Assembly (NCBI RefSeq): GCF_004138105.1
Contig: NZ_RXHQ01000005.1
Span: 62,001 to 126,000 of the forward strand
Origin: Xylanivirga thermophila
Lineage (GTDB): Bacteria > Bacillota > Clostridia > Caldicoprobacterales > Xylanivirgaceae
DNA: 64,000 nucleotides
Direction: 5' to 3'
Numbering within the stretch: position 1 is the first letter of the stretch; every line of letters begins with the position of its first letter. Below the pieces are notes generated by a model. That model was given only the letters and a program-made list of their open reading frames with translations. It ran no database searches and was not told where the DNA came from. Made by a program: the position numbers and the translations under genes. Below are positions 1 through 8,999 of this stretch, piece by piece.

Positions 1-137
1 GTGTTGGTAGCTTATATGATCTAGTAACGGATAATAGATTTAATCATAGGGTAGAAGTAATACAAGGTATACTTGAAGACGAATGCAGAGAGCTTATGCA
101 AAATTTTTTTAGACAAAAGCGTTTAAGAAGAGGCTGA
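1..137 (+). CDS. 3' end of an unidentified protein (partial)
   Basis: An open frame enters from the left edge and stops at TGA 135-137, giving about 44 residues that end in a basic tail (RQKRLRRG). The segment containing NRFNHRVEV has a loose resemblance to the C-terminal region of phospholipase-D/polyphosphate-kinase-like proteins, but this is too little sequence for a family call. The start lies outside the window. Confidence 0.5.
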   Translation, partial: VGSLYDLVTDNRFNHRVEVIQGILEDECRELMQNFFRQKRLRRG

Positions 138-146
138 ATTTGTTTG

Positions 147-175
147 TTGCTAAAAAAATTGTCATATACTATAAT
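147..175 (+). promoter_or_regulatory. sigma-A promoter of tRNA-Ser
   Basis: A TTGCTA -35 box (147-152) is separated by 17 bases from a perfect TATAAT -10 box (170-175). Transcription would begin about 5 bases before the mature tRNA start at 187. Confidence 0.7.
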
Positions 176-186
176 GAGTACTATAT

Positions 187-277
187 GGAGAGTTGTCCGA
201 GTGGTTGAAGGTGCGAAACTCGAAATTTCGTGTCGGTGATGAGCCGACCCAGGGTTCGAATCCCTGACTCTCCGCCA
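187..277 (+). tRNA. tRNA-Ser (anticodon CGA)
   Basis: A class II tRNA with a long variable arm. The acceptor arms GGAGAGT and ACTCTCC pair, the T-arm loop is GGTTCGAATCC, and GCCA is encoded at the 3' end. The anticodon stem CGAAA/TTTCG encloses loop CTCGAAA, which puts anticodon CGA at 221-223 and reads UCG serine codons. Confidence 0.95.
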
Positions 278-305
278 AATTTACAGTGAATGGAGAAAGC
301 TTTTT

Positions 306-348
306 AAAGACATTATACTGCCAGGTATTCTGGCAGTATAATGTCTTT
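306..348. terminator. 18-bp perfect hairpin at the end of the RsiV-like gene
   Basis: Arms 306-323 and 331-348 are perfectly complementary around a 7-base loop. The hairpin includes the minus-strand gene's stop codon and last codons. The U-tract is weak on both sides, so termination is likely rather than certain. Confidence 0.6.
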
Positions 349-1047
349 CAGGAGTCTTAAGGGGATCTTAAATTCTGGTATTCCGGATGAATAGGGAGCA
401 ATATCATATAGTTCAAAATATATTATGATGCTATCATCTTTAAAATAAAAGGCTTGATCATAGTGTATACCTGTAAAACCATCTTCTCCAGTAAAAAAGC
501 TTGTGTCCTTGCATTGAGAGATTTGCTTTTCTATTTCGTTATTTATTATTTCCTTATAGCCAATTCCATCTATAAATATACTCTTTAGTGTTATCTCTTC
601 TCCCGTATTTAAATCAAAGTTATAGGCTGCTTTTTTGGAAACACCGTGATTTCCACCCGTATATTCATAGAATAATATTGTAATACTTATTATATTATCA
701 CTTTGAAAAGGTACTTCATAAGAAGTTACTGCTTCATAATGAATATTACTGTATATATCTTTATTTGCCTTATCCTCTATTTCTTTTTTAAAGTGCAATA
801 TATCCTTCCTTATTTTTCTGTTTAAGTTTTGTTCAATTTTTTTATTTTTTAATCCTCGTACTACGGGTATTTTTATATCTAATTCTAGATTATTGGTTTC
901 ATAGTCTATGGATTTTTCAAATATCGATGCATCGCTATTTATAATTTCGGAAGTATTGGTATAAATATGATGTATATTGTTTGCATTATATACCAATCCT
1001 GTGGATAATAAAAGTCCAACTAAAAACATAATTATATTTTTTGGCAT
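313..1047 (-). CDS. Membrane-anchored DUF3298/RsiV-like protein
   Basis: About 244 residues. The N-terminus is a hydrophobic signal-anchor (IIMFLVGLLLSTGLVY). A DUF4163/DUF3298-type extracellular domain follows, with the characteristic YTGGNHG turn near the middle and an ITLKSIF segment after it. Related domains occur in the anti-sigma factor RsiV, where they bind lysozyme, and in the deacetylase PdaC. No cytoplasmic anti-sigma domain precedes the anchor, so this is probably a stand-alone surface protein. The ATG at 1045-1047 (MPKNII) is preferred because GGGAG lies 9 bases upstream; an ATG 9 bases earlier abuts that site directly. No partner sigma factor is adjacent. Confidence 0.7.
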   Translation of the reverse strand: MPKNIIMFLVGLLLSTGLVYNANNIHHIYTNTSEIINSDASIFEKSIDYETNNLELDIKIPVVRGLKNKKIEQNLNRKIRKDILHFKKEIEDKANKDIYSNIHYEAVTSYEVPFQSDNIISITILFYEYTGGNHGVSKKAAYNFDLNTGEEITLKSIFIDGIGYKEIINNEIEKQISQCKDTSFFTGEDGFTGIHYDQAFYFKDDSIIIYFELYDIAPYSSGIPEFKIPLRLLKDIILPEYLAV

Positions 1048-1232
1048 AATACACATCTCCCTATATAATATATTTTTAGTATGCTATTTTTAGCTGTTCA
1101 TATACTGTTTATATATGAGAAAAGTGGATTTTAAATAAGATTTGTTGTTTATATACATTATACTAAAAATAATATATACTAAACGTATGAATTTATTATC
1201 TAACTATTAACAATTAGTGGGGGAGGCTTTAG

Positions 1233-1559
1233 ATGGATAAAATTGGGAAAATGTTACCTTATCTATTAATTTGCGCAATGGCTTTTTATATGTTGCCTCT
1301 GCTAGGTAAGGATACAGGGAGCTTTATGCTAATATTATTAATAGCTATACCTATTATCTGTTTTATAGTATCATTGTTTTATGGCATAAAAAATGGTTTA
1401 AATTTGATTTTTGTACTGATTGTAGGAGTTATCTTTATACCAACTATTTTTATATATTATAATAGTAGTGCTTGGATTTATACAATAGAATATGCTATTG
1501 TAGCATTGGCTGGTAATATGATTGGCGGATTTATTGTGAAACGGTCAAAAGAGAGTTAA
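1233..1559 (+). CDS. Small four-helix membrane protein, unknown function
   Basis: 108 residues, almost entirely hydrophobic, with about four predicted membrane segments separated by short loops and a basic tail (KRSKES). A strong Shine-Dalgarno site (GGGGGAGG) lies 7 bases before the ATG. It is transcribed alone and ends at a hairpin shared with the convergent transporter gene. I do not recognise a family. Confidence 0.65.
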   Translation: MDKIGKMLPYLLICAMAFYMLPLLGKDTGSFMLILLIAIPIICFIVSLFYGIKNGLNLIFVLIVGVIFIPTIFIYYNSSAWIYTIEYAIVALAGNMIGGFIVKRSKES

Positions 1560-1562
1560 TAT

Positions 1563-1595
1563 AAAAACAGGAGTAATTTAATCACTCCTGTTTTT
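1563..1595. terminator. Bidirectional terminator
   Basis: A 12-bp stem AAAAACAGGAGT/ACTCCTGTTTTT with a 9-base loop sits between convergent genes. Runs of T follow the stem on both strands. Confidence 0.85.
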
Positions 1596-1611
1596 ATATT
1601 AGTCACATATT

Positions 1612-2787
1612 CTAAAATTCTTTATCTATTGTTATAATACAATTGTAGTGGGGATTGACCTTTTTTACAGCTTGACAAATATCAGTTTTAAGTTGTTCTT
1701 CCATGGCGGGAGTATTCAATTTATATGCATCTACAACAATATCAAAGATAAGATTCTTTTTGTCTCCCTTGCCAACTATTCTAAAATCATGTATGGAATT
1801 TATTAATTCATTATCTTTAATTATTTTTTCAATTTCATTTTTTGTTTCTATAATCTCTTTTGTTTCTATAGAAACGGGATCCATATGAATAACTAAATGT
1901 AATCCTAGATTTTCGCTGAGCTCCCTTTCAGCCTTATCTATTATTTCATGAATTTCAACCACATCTATATTTGCAGGGAATTCTGCATGGATAGAAGCCA
2001 TGGTCCTTCCAGGACCATAATTATGAACAATTAAATCATGTACACCAGTTATATATTCATATGATAGTACACCTTCCTTAATGGATTTTATGAGTTCTTC
2101 ATCTGGTGCCTCCCCAATTAATGGACTTATGGTTTCTTTTACTAGATTAAATCCTGCGTATATGATAAAAATGGCTACAAAGCCCCCGATATATCCATCA
2201 ATAGGGAAATCTGTAAATGTTGATACAAATAGTGATATAGCCACTACTGAAGTAGTAAATACATCGCCTAGTGCATCGATAGCAGTAGCTTTAAGCGCAG
2301 AAGAAGAAATTATATTTCCTAATTTCTTATTGAATAGGCTGAGCCATATTTTTAAGAATATAGAAACTAGCAATAGTACAAAGGGGAGCCATTCAAAAGC
2401 CACAGGTTTAGGATTTTTAATGCGCTCGAAAGAAGTTTTTATAAATTGAAATCCTACTAGCATAACCATGAATGCAACTATTAAGGCGGAAAGATATTCT
2501 ATTCTACCATGTCCATAGGGGTGCTCTTTGTCTGGCGGTCTATTTGAAAGCTTGAAGCCAACAATTGTAATAATGGAAGAGGCAGCATCGGATAGATTGT
2601 TAAATGCATCTGCCAAAACAGCTATTGAGGAAACTATGATTCCTACAGCTAATTTAACAATAAATAAAATTAAATTGATTATTATTCCAACCAGACCGGC
2701 CATATATCCTACTTTTCCCCTTGTTTCCCTATCGCTAAAATCACTATTATTCTTTGTAGACAATTTCAATATATAATCTACAAGCAT
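1612..2787 (-). CDS. Cation diffusion facilitator family transporter
   Basis: A CDF-type metal/proton antiporter of about 391 residues, predicted to export divalent metals such as Zn, Fe or Mn from the cytoplasm. The N-terminal half has six membrane segments. It carries the helix-II signature with paired Asp residues (ADAFNNLSDA) and the HPYGHGRIEY motif before helix III. A second acidic pair (ATAIDALGD) lies in helix V. A cytoplasmic dimerisation domain follows (VHDLIVHNYGPG, ASIHAEFPANIDV), with an extra C-terminal module of about 90 residues. The ATG at 2785-2787 (MLVDYIL) has GGAGG 8 bases upstream; a more distal ATG overlaps that ribosome site and is unlikely. Metal specificity cannot be read from the sequence. 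Confidence 0.88.
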   Translation of the reverse strand: MLVDYILKLSTKNNSDFSDRETRGKVGYMAGLVGIIINLILFIVKLAVGIIVSSIAVLADAFNNLSDAASSIITIVGFKLSNRPPDKEHPYGHGRIEYLSALIVAFMVMLVGFQFIKTSFERIKNPKPVAFEWLPFVLLLVSIFLKIWLSLFNKKLGNIISSSALKATAIDALGDVFTTSVVAISLFVSTFTDFPIDGYIGGFVAIFIIYAGFNLVKETISPLIGEAPDEELIKSIKEGVLSYEYITGVHDLIVHNYGPGRTMASIHAEFPANIDVVEIHEIIDKAERELSENLGLHLVIHMDPVSIETKEIIETKNEIEKIIKDNELINSIHDFRIVGKGDKKNLIFDIVVDAYKLNTPAMEEQLKTDICQAVKKVNPHYNCIITIDKEF

Positions 2788-3046
2788 ACATCTAACCTCC
2801 AATATCTATATAAAAAATATATTTATCAGCATTGCCTTAAGTTTTTTTAAAGTAATGTACCACAATTATATCATGTTTTACTAATTTTTATATAGCTAAA
2901 TAACTTATGGGATATAAAAATATATTGAAACGCTATAGTGCAGAAATTATGTTTATTGACAAAGCAGTATTATACATATAGCATATAAATATATAAAAAT
3001 TTACAGATTATAATTACATGCAGATATATGCATTGGAGGATATAAA

Positions 3047-4306
3047 ATGAATAAGAAGATTTCAATTTTATTATTGCTTGTTTTAATACTCTTCAATATG
3101 GTAGGTTGTATTAAAAAACAAGTAGAGGGTGAAATACAATTACAGATACCAAATGAAGAAAAACAGGAAAGTGATATGGTAGAACCAAATGTAGAGGAAC
3201 GATATAAAGATAATATAAAGGAAAAAGTTGATGAAATGACCCTTGATGAGAAAATTGGTCAAATGGTTTTAGTAGGATTTGAAGGATATACAGTAAATGA
3301 TGCTACTAGGCGTTTGATAGAGGACTATCATGTAGGAGGTTTTATTTTATTTGAACGGAATATAAGGGATGTAGAGCAATTGGTAGATTTATTAAATGAA
3401 TTAAAAAATATCAATACTGTAAATAAGATGCCTCTATTTATATCAACCGATGAAGAGGGGGGAAGGGTAAGCAGAATGCCTAAAGAATTTAAAAAGCTCC
3501 CGCCTAACAAAACCATAGGCGATATAAATAATGGGGATTTTTCGTTTGAAATAGGCAGCATAATAGGGGAGGAACTTAAGGGATTAGGTTTAAATATGGA
3601 TTTTGCGCCGGTTTTAGATATAAACAGCAATCCTAATAATCCTGTAATTGGTTCTAGGTCGTTTGGTGACAATATAGAAATAGTGACTAAATTGGGTATA
3701 AGGACCATGGAAGGGATAGCATCTGAAGGTATAATACCGGTCATAAAACATTTTCCAGGACATGGAGATACTTCAGTAGATTCCCATTTGGATCTGCCTT
3801 GTATAAATAATGATTTGGAGCGATTACAAGATCTTGAGTTTGTGCCATTTAAAGAGGCGATAGATAATGGGGCAGATGTTGTAATGGTAGCCCATATTCT
3901 ATTTTCACAACTTGATGGGGAAAATCCTGCCTCTTTATCTAAAACTATAATTACAGATATCCTAAGAGATCATATGGAATTTGACGGTGTTGTTATTACT
4001 GATGATATGACTATGGGGGCTATAGTGGATAATTATGGTATGGGAGAAGCAGCTGTAAAATCCATAGTGGCAGGTACTGACATAGTATTGATTTGTCATC
4101 AGTATGAAAACCAGATATCTGCAATTAATGCTATAAAAACTGCTGTTAAAGATGGTACTATTTCTGAAGAGAGGATAGATGAAAGCGTATATAGAATATT
4201 ATCTCTAAAGGATCAGTACAAACTTGATGATGGGCCTGTACAATCAATAGATGTGAAAAAAATCAACGAAAGGATAGATAATACGTTGAATAAATATATA
4301 AAATAA
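3047..4306 (+). CDS. nagZ: Beta-N-acetylhexosaminidase (glycoside hydrolase family 3), lipoprotein
   Basis: 419 residues. A lipoprotein signal (LLLLVLILFNMVGC) ends in a lipobox Cys, so the enzyme is probably anchored outside the membrane. A GH3 TIM barrel covers roughly residues 60-390. It has the NagZ signature KHFPGHGDTSVDSH, containing the catalytic-loop Asp/His dyad, and the nucleophile region VITDDMTMGAI. It would remove GlcNAc from peptidoglycan fragments. GGAGG lies 7 bases before the ATG. It is monocistronic. The C-terminal GH3 domain of longer family members is absent, as is usual for NagZ. Confidence 0.9.
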   Translation: MNKKISILLLLVLILFNMVGCIKKQVEGEIQLQIPNEEKQESDMVEPNVEERYKDNIKEKVDEMTLDEKIGQMVLVGFEGYTVNDATRRLIEDYHVGGFILFERNIRDVEQLVDLLNELKNINTVNKMPLFISTDEEGGRVSRMPKEFKKLPPNKTIGDINNGDFSFEIGSIIGEELKGLGLNMDFAPVLDINSNPNNPVIGSRSFGDNIEIVTKLGIRTMEGIASEGIIPVIKHFPGHGDTSVDSHLDLPCINNDLERLQDLEFVPFKEAIDNGADVVMVAHILFSQLDGENPASLSKTIITDILRDHMEFDGVVITDDMTMGAIVDNYGMGEAAVKSIVAGTDIVLICHQYENQISAINAIKTAVKDGTISEERIDESVYRILSLKDQYKLDDGPVQSIDVKKINERIDNTLNKYIK

Positions 4307-4420
4307 TGCAAAAGATATGTTCATAAAATGTTTACAAACTATTCATAGGCTAGTCTAAGAATGTTGTTATTATAAACATTAGAGATAATATTTATATGAA
4401 ATCTCCTCCATAATATATAG

Positions 4421-4460
4421 AAAAAAATGAAACCGCTCTACTTCGCTGGCGGTTTCATTT
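4421..4460 (-). terminator. Terminator of the aro-pheA operon
   Basis: Stem ATGAAACCGC/GCGGTTTCAT (4427-4436 and 4449-4458) is followed on the minus strand by seven T residues. The pheA stop codon lies in the loop. Confidence 0.85.
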
Positions 4461-5301
4461 TATTTTGGCAGGTTTTATCTTCATCATAAATACCAAGTAG
4501 TCTAAAATTTGTACAATGATTTTTTATGTATTCTAAAACTTGCTGCGTTTTTTCAATAGGCATATCCGTTTTAAGATCCATATAGAACATATATGTAAAT
4601 GGATAATCTACGATTGGTCTTGTACATAGCTTTATTATTCTGATATTATACCTATCTAGTATATTCATAATGTTATAGAGGGCGTTACTATCATTTGAAG
4701 GAGTTAAGATTATACTTATTTTGTCGTAATTATCTATTGGGTTAAGATCACTACTCAATACTAAAAATCTAGTAAAATTTAAAGAGTTATCATGTATATC
4801 TCTTTTTAATATTTTTAAATTATATAGTTTTGCTGCTTCCATACTACCGATGGCTGATAGTGAAGGATTATTTTGCTCCATTATAAATTTTGCACTTTTT
4901 GCGGTGTCATAATAGGGTATAATACGCCATTTGGGGTAGCATTTTAAAAATCTTTTACATTGTTTTATTGCCTGGGGATGCGAATAAACTTCTTCTATCA
5001 TATCTATAGAGCTATCTTTGAGACCTAGCAAATGATGTTCTACCTGGATGTATGTTTCACCTATTATATGCAAATTATATTTATAAAGAAGATCATAAAC
5101 TTCTGAGATAGGGCCGGTAGAGGAATTATCTATAGGCAATACCCCATACTGGGCTTTGCCATTTGAAATAGCGTAAAATGCATCTCCAAAAGTATCTTCA
5201 GGTAAAAGAATGACTTTGCTATGGAACACTTTATTTACAGCTTGATGGCTAAAGGAGCCTTCTATGCCTTGGAATGTGACAGTATATCTATTCATATGCA
5301 T
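4438..5301 (-). CDS. pheA: Prephenate dehydratase
   Basis: About 287 residues, stand-alone type without chorismate mutase. It converts prephenate to phenylpyruvate in phenylalanine synthesis. The catalytic domain opens with FQGIEGSFSHQA and contains the substrate-site NFTRFLVL (Thr-Arg-Phe). A C-terminal ACT domain (SIILTPSNDSNALYNIM) would bind Phe for feedback inhibition. The ATG at 5299-5301 has AGGAGG 8 bases upstream. Its start overlaps the end of aroA by 14 bases, so translation is probably coupled. It is the last gene of the aroF-aroB-aroA-pheA operon. Confidence 0.93.
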   Translation of the reverse strand: MHMNRYTVTFQGIEGSFSHQAVNKVFHSKVILLPEDTFGDAFYAISNGKAQYGVLPIDNSSTGPISEVYDLLYKYNLHIIGETYIQVEHHLLGLKDSSIDMIEEVYSHPQAIKQCKRFLKCYPKWRIIPYYDTAKSAKFIMEQNNPSLSAIGSMEAAKLYNLKILKRDIHDNSLNFTRFLVLSSDLNPIDNYDKISIILTPSNDSNALYNIMNILDRYNIRIIKLCTRPIVDYPFTYMFYMDLKTDMPIEKTQQVLEYIKNHCTNFRLLGIYDEDKTCQNKMKPPAK

Positions 5302-6559
5302 GGACAATTCCTCCTAAACTAATAAAATCATCGAAAAAATGGGGGTATGACTTTTTGACTGCTTGGCTGTTTCTTATTGTAATAGGTTGTTTACATCGTG
5401 TAGAAGCGATAGATAGTGCCATTGCAATACGGTGGTCGTTCCAACTGTCCACTTCTCCACCATCTAGATACGGACGCCCGTTTATCAACAATCCATCATC
5501 GGTTTCTTTGATGTATGCACCTATCTTTGAGAGCTCACTGCTTATTGCCTTTAACCTATTACTTTCTTTATATCTAAGTCTTTGGGCATTATAGATACGT
5601 GTCATGCCATTGCTTAATGATCCTAATACTGCAAGTATTGGTACAAGATCAGGACAATTTTTAACGTCTATATCAAGACCATTTAACATTGAAGGGGATA
5701 CCGATATATATTCTTTACTATTGCTTATACTACATCCCGCTTTTTGAAGGATATCTAAAATCACCCTATCGCCTTGGGTTGATTTGATATTTAATCCGCG
5801 GCAGATTATATTATTACCTAAAGCTCCCGCCACTAGAAAAAAAGCAGCCTGAGAGAAATCCGATTCAACTATGTATTTAATAGGCTTATATGCTTGATTG
5901 CCAGGAATATAAAACCTTTTATATCCATCGTTAATAATATCTATTGAAAATGCCTTTAAAACATCTATGGTAAGATCTATATATCCCTTTGATTCTAATT
6001 CACCCGTTATATCTATGGTCGAATCTTCCCTAAGCAGTGGTAGGGCAAACATTAGTCCTGTTATGAATTGAGAGCTTATATCGCCTCTTACTTCAAAACT
6101 TCCAGGAAGTAGCTTACCCTTGATATAGAGGGGAAGATTATCTTCATCCATGTGGTATATAATATTTTGCCTATTAAATATCTCCACATATGGCTCTAGG
6201 GGTCGCTTGCTAAGTCTTCCTTTACCTGTTACCACGGCTTTTTCACCAGTAAGGAGTACAGGAGGAATTATAAATCGCATGGTTGAGCCAGATTCATTAC
6301 AATCTATGATGGGATTGGTAAGGATGGGGTATCCTTTGCCTGTTATGGACAATGTATTTTCTACGGAAGTTATGGAGGCACCTAGACTTTCTATGGCATT
6401 TAGTGTGGCTAATATATCATCTGATGGTACTATGGGCTTAATATGGCTGGTACCATTAGATAGTGCAGCAGCTATAATGGCCCTATGGCATATGCTTTTT
6501 GAAGGTGGTGTATCTATAGATCCTCCTAATTTAGATGGTTTGATTTCTATATTGGACAT
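5288..6559 (-). CDS. aroA: 3-phosphoshikimate 1-carboxyvinyltransferase (EPSP synthase)
   Basis: 423 residues. It transfers enolpyruvate from PEP to shikimate-3-phosphate, the penultimate step to chorismate. Visible signatures are the N-terminal PPSKSICHRA with its substrate-binding Lys/Ser, CNESGSTMRF in the PEP site, SSQFITGL, and RYKESNRL near the C-terminus. The start has AAGGAAGGAG upstream. It lies third in the operon, 28 bases after aroB, and overlaps pheA. Confidence 0.95.
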   Translation of the reverse strand: MSNIEIKPSKLGGSIDTPPSKSICHRAIIAAALSNGTSHIKPIVPSDDILATLNAIESLGASITSVENTLSITGKGYPILTNPIIDCNESGSTMRFIIPPVLLTGEKAVVTGKGRLSKRPLEPYVEIFNRQNIIYHMDEDNLPLYIKGKLLPGSFEVRGDISSQFITGLMFALPLLREDSTIDITGELESKGYIDLTIDVLKAFSIDIINDGYKRFYIPGNQAYKPIKYIVESDFSQAAFFLVAGALGNNIICRGLNIKSTQGDRVILDILQKAGCSISNSKEYISVSPSMLNGLDIDVKNCPDLVPILAVLGSLSNGMTRIYNAQRLRYKESNRLKAISSELSKIGAYIKETDDGLLINGRPYLDGGEVDSWNDHRIAMALSIASTRCKQPITIRNSQAVKKSYPHFFDDFISLGGIVHAYE

Positions 6560-6587
6560 CTTTGACTCCTTCCTTTAATATTATATG

Positions 6588-7655
6588 TTAAGGTAGCAGA
6601 TATTTTCCTGCTTGATCGGGAGTGATAGGGTGTATAAAGGCCTTTCCCAGGCTCGATAATATTACCAGATTTAATTTTCCATCTCTATTTTTTTTATCCC
6701 TGTATACTCCGTCGAGTATTTTATCAGGAGATATAGAAGGGAGGTCTACTGGAAGATTGTATGCTTTTAATATGTTTTCTAAAGCATCGGCGGTACCTTT
6801 TTGGGTAAGCCCCATATCCTCTGTTTTTCGTGTAATGACATGCATACCAATGGATATAGCTTCACCATGGGTATAGGTATTATAATTAGTGGCATATTCT
6901 ATAGCATGCCCTAGTGTATGACCGAAATTTAGTATCATTCTAAGCCCATTGTCTTTTTCATCTGCTTCTACTATTTTCTTTTTATGCAGACAGCATATAT
7001 ATATCCAATTATCCATATAGGATAGTTGATTATCCAAAGGGCTAGCATTTAAAATATCATATAATAGATCTTTATCGCAGATGGCTCCATATTTTATCAT
7101 TTCAGACATGCCATCCTTAATAAAACGCCCATCGAGGGTTTTTAGTGTATCAGGATCTATTAAAACCAATTTGGGATGATAAAAGCTTCCTACAAGATTT
7201 TTTCCCTTGGGAAGGTTTATTGCTACTTTACCCCCTATACTGCTATCTATTTGTGCCAGCAGAGAAGTGGGAATTTGTACATATGGGATCCCTCTCATAT
7301 ATGTGGAAGCAGCAAAACCACCTACATCACCTACTACACCTCCTCCCATGGTTAGGAGTATATTAGATGGGGTTATGCCATAATCAAGGAGGCTGTTATA
7401 TATGAATTCAAGAGTTTTTAGGGATTTACTCTGTTCACCAGGAGAAATTATTATGGGAAATACTTTAAATCCTGCATATTCCAATGATCTAGTAAGGATA
7501 CCCCCATATATGTGCCAAACGTTTTTATCGGATAATACGGAAACTTCTCTGCCATTGTATATTGATTTTATATGTTTCCCAATATCCTCCATAAGGCCAC
7601 GTTTAATTAATATTCTAACATCCTGGTGTTCCAAATTTTCTTCTAATGTTTTCAT
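6588..7655 (-). CDS. aroB: 3-dehydroquinate synthase
   Basis: About 355 residues. It converts DAHP to 3-dehydroquinate using NAD and a divalent metal. It shows the NAD-binding glycine stretch LTMGGGVVGDVGGFAAS, QIPTSLLAQIDSSIGGK, and the metal-ligand His residues in NFGHTLGHAIE and THGEA. The ATG at 7653-7655 (MKTLEEN) has GGGGAGG 8 bases upstream; the longer frame (MISYGEEN) merely encodes that ribosome site. It follows aroF by 26 bases. Confidence 0.95.
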   Translation of the reverse strand: MKTLEENLEHQDVRILIKRGLMEDIGKHIKSIYNGREVSVLSDKNVWHIYGGILTRSLEYAGFKVFPIIISPGEQSKSLKTLEFIYNSLLDYGITPSNILLTMGGGVVGDVGGFAASTYMRGIPYVQIPTSLLAQIDSSIGGKVAINLPKGKNLVGSFYHPKLVLIDPDTLKTLDGRFIKDGMSEMIKYGAICDKDLLYDILNASPLDNQLSYMDNWIYICCLHKKKIVEADEKDNGLRMILNFGHTLGHAIEYATNYNTYTHGEAISIGMHVITRKTEDMGLTQKGTADALENILKAYNLPVDLPSISPDKILDGVYRDKKNRDGKLNLVILSSLGKAFIHPITPDQAGKYLLP

Positions 7656-7681
7656 GAAATTTTCCTCCCCATATGAAATCA

Positions 7682-8695
7682 TTATATTATTTTACCTTTG
7701 AGTCTTGCTAAATCCTTAAGTTCATGTACTATATTTTCAAAGCGCTCAGGTTTTAATGATTCCTCACCGTCACTTTTAGCATTTTCAGGATCATTGTGTA
7801 CTTCTATCATAAGCCCATCTGCTCCCGCCGCTATTGCTGCCATTGCAAGGGGATACACCAAATCCCAACGTCCGGCTGCATGGCTGGGATCGACTATTAT
7901 GGGCAGATGACTGAGTTTTTTTATTATTGGTATGGCACTTATATCAAGGGTGTTTCGGGTATACGTTTCGAATGTTCTTATACCCCTTTCGCATAGTATT
8001 ACCTGTTCATTGCCTTCGGACATTATATATTCTGCTGACATAAGAAATTCGTGTATAGTGGCTGACAAGCCCCTCTTTAAAAGTACGGGCTTTTGTATTT
8101 TGCCTACTTCTTTAAGCAGTTCGTAGTTCTGCATATTTCGTGCACCTATCTGGAGTATATCAGCATATTTGGCTACCATATCCACCTGTTCCGTAGACAT
8201 TACTTCAGTTACTATGGGAAGTCCCGTTTCATCTTTTGCGGTCTTTAAAAGTTTTAATCCATCTTCTCTGAGACCTTGAAATGAATATGGGGAGGTACGG
8301 GGTTTAAATGCGCCGCCGCGGAGAAAATGGGCACCAGAAGCCTTGACTGATCTTGCAATTGAGACTACCTGTTCTTCACTTTCTACAGAGCATGGACCTG
8401 CCATTAAAGTCAAATGACCTTCCCCAATATAGCGACCATCTACTTCGATTATTGTATCCTCAGGATGAAACAATTTATTAGCTAGTTTAAAGGGTTCTTG
8501 TACCCGCATAACCTTTTCCACACTTTCGTTTGCAGCTATTTGATCAATGTTTATGGCGCTGGTATCACCAATTAGTCCTAGAATGGAATAGTTTACACCC
8601 TGTACCCTGTGCACTGTGCATCCTAGTGATTCCAGCCTGTGGATCATACTGTCTATTTGTTTGCTTGTTGCTGTAGGTTTCATAACGACTACCAT
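7682..8695 (-). CDS. aroF: 3-deoxy-7-phosphoheptulonate synthase (DAHP synthase)
   Basis: 337 residues, type I-beta. It condenses PEP with erythrose-4-phosphate at the entry to the shikimate pathway. An N-terminal ferredoxin-like domain (residues ~1-70) resembles the regulatory domain of Thermotoga-type enzymes and may mediate Phe/Tyr feedback. The barrel carries [39 protein letters not shown] and [18 protein letters not shown] lies 7 bases before the first ATG. It is the first structural gene behind a Phe/Tyr-rich leader ORF and an attenuator-like terminator. Confidence 0.95.
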   Translation of the reverse strand: MVVVMKPTATSKQIDSMIHRLESLGCTVHRVQGVNYSILGLIGDTSAINIDQIAANESVEKVMRVQEPFKLANKLFHPEDTIIEVDGRYIGEGHLTLMAGPCSVESEEQVVSIARSVKASGAHFLRGGAFKPRTSPYSFQGLREDGLKLLKTAKDETGLPIVTEVMSTEQVDMVAKYADILQIGARNMQNYELLKEVGKIQKPVLLKRGLSATIHEFLMSAEYIMSEGNEQVILCERGIRTFETYTRNTLDISAIPIIKKLSHLPIIVDPSHAAGRWDLVYPLAMAAIAAGADGLMIEVHNDPENAKSDGEESLKPERFENIVHELKDLARLKGKII

Positions 8696-8731
8696 ATATA
8701 TTCCTCCCTTTCAGAATTATCATTAAATATT

Positions 8732-8758
8732 AAAAAAAGGACTCTTATGAGTCCTTTT
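8732..8758 (-). terminator. Attenuator terminator in the aro leader
   Basis: On the minus strand AAAAGGACTC-ATAA-GAGTCCTTTT is followed by a run of T residues, 36 bases before aroF. It lies inside the operon leader, downstream of the promoter, so it can only act as a conditional terminator. Its left arm contains ACTCAT, perfectly complementary to ATGAGT at 8804-8809, which overlaps the leader ORF stop codon. That pairing, extendable by two G-U pairs, is a candidate antiterminator. Confidence 0.8.
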
Positions 8759-8808
8759 GATATACCATTTATTATTTTGTTTCTATATAGGTATTTATAT
8801 TAAACTCA

Positions 8809-8928
8809 TCATGCTTTAAACAGGAATATTTTTTTGTATGACAAAGAGCCGGCGCTAAAATAAAAGCCCTGGAAGCTAAAAAAGTATACAAAATAAAAGC
8901 AAACTGCTAACAATATCCTGTTTTGCAT
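8809..8928 (-). CDS. Phe/Tyr-rich leader peptide of the aro operon
   Basis: A 39-codon ORF (ATG at 8926-8928, TGA at 8809-8811) in the aroF leader, absent from standard gene length cut-offs. Residues 11-25 read CFYFVYFFSFQGFYF: seven Phe and three Tyr within 14 residues. An AAGAAGGG ribosome site lies about 11 bases upstream. The ORF sits between a strong promoter (8972-8999) and the leader terminator (8732-8758). This is the architecture of pheA/pheST-type ribosome-mediated attenuation. A ribosome at the stop would mask ATGAGT and allow termination; one stalled on Phe/Tyr codons would leave it free to break the terminator. The peptide itself needs no function. Confidence 0.75.
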   Translation of the reverse strand: MQNRILLAVCFYFVYFFSFQGFYFSAGSLSYKKIFLFKA

Positions 8929-8971
8929 GATATTTATTACCCTTCTTCAAAAATAACATTTATTATTATTT

Positions 8972-8999
8972 ATTATATGGCCTTTTGGCCAAAAGTCAA
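8972..8999 (-). promoter_or_regulatory. sigma-A promoter of the aroF-aroB-aroA-pheA operon
   Basis: On the minus strand TTGACT (8994-8999), 16 bases, TATAAT (8972-8977). The spacer holds a perfect inverted repeat, TGGCC-4-GGCCA (8978-8991), that could be an operator. Predicted transcription start is about 8965, giving a leader of roughly 270 bases. Confidence 0.8.

Noticed and set aside
8696-8965. T-box riboswitch in the aroF leader
   Set aside because: No AGGGTGGNACCGCG-type sequence or specifier-loop arrangement was found. The leader is instead occupied by a Phe/Tyr-rich ORF and a terminator.
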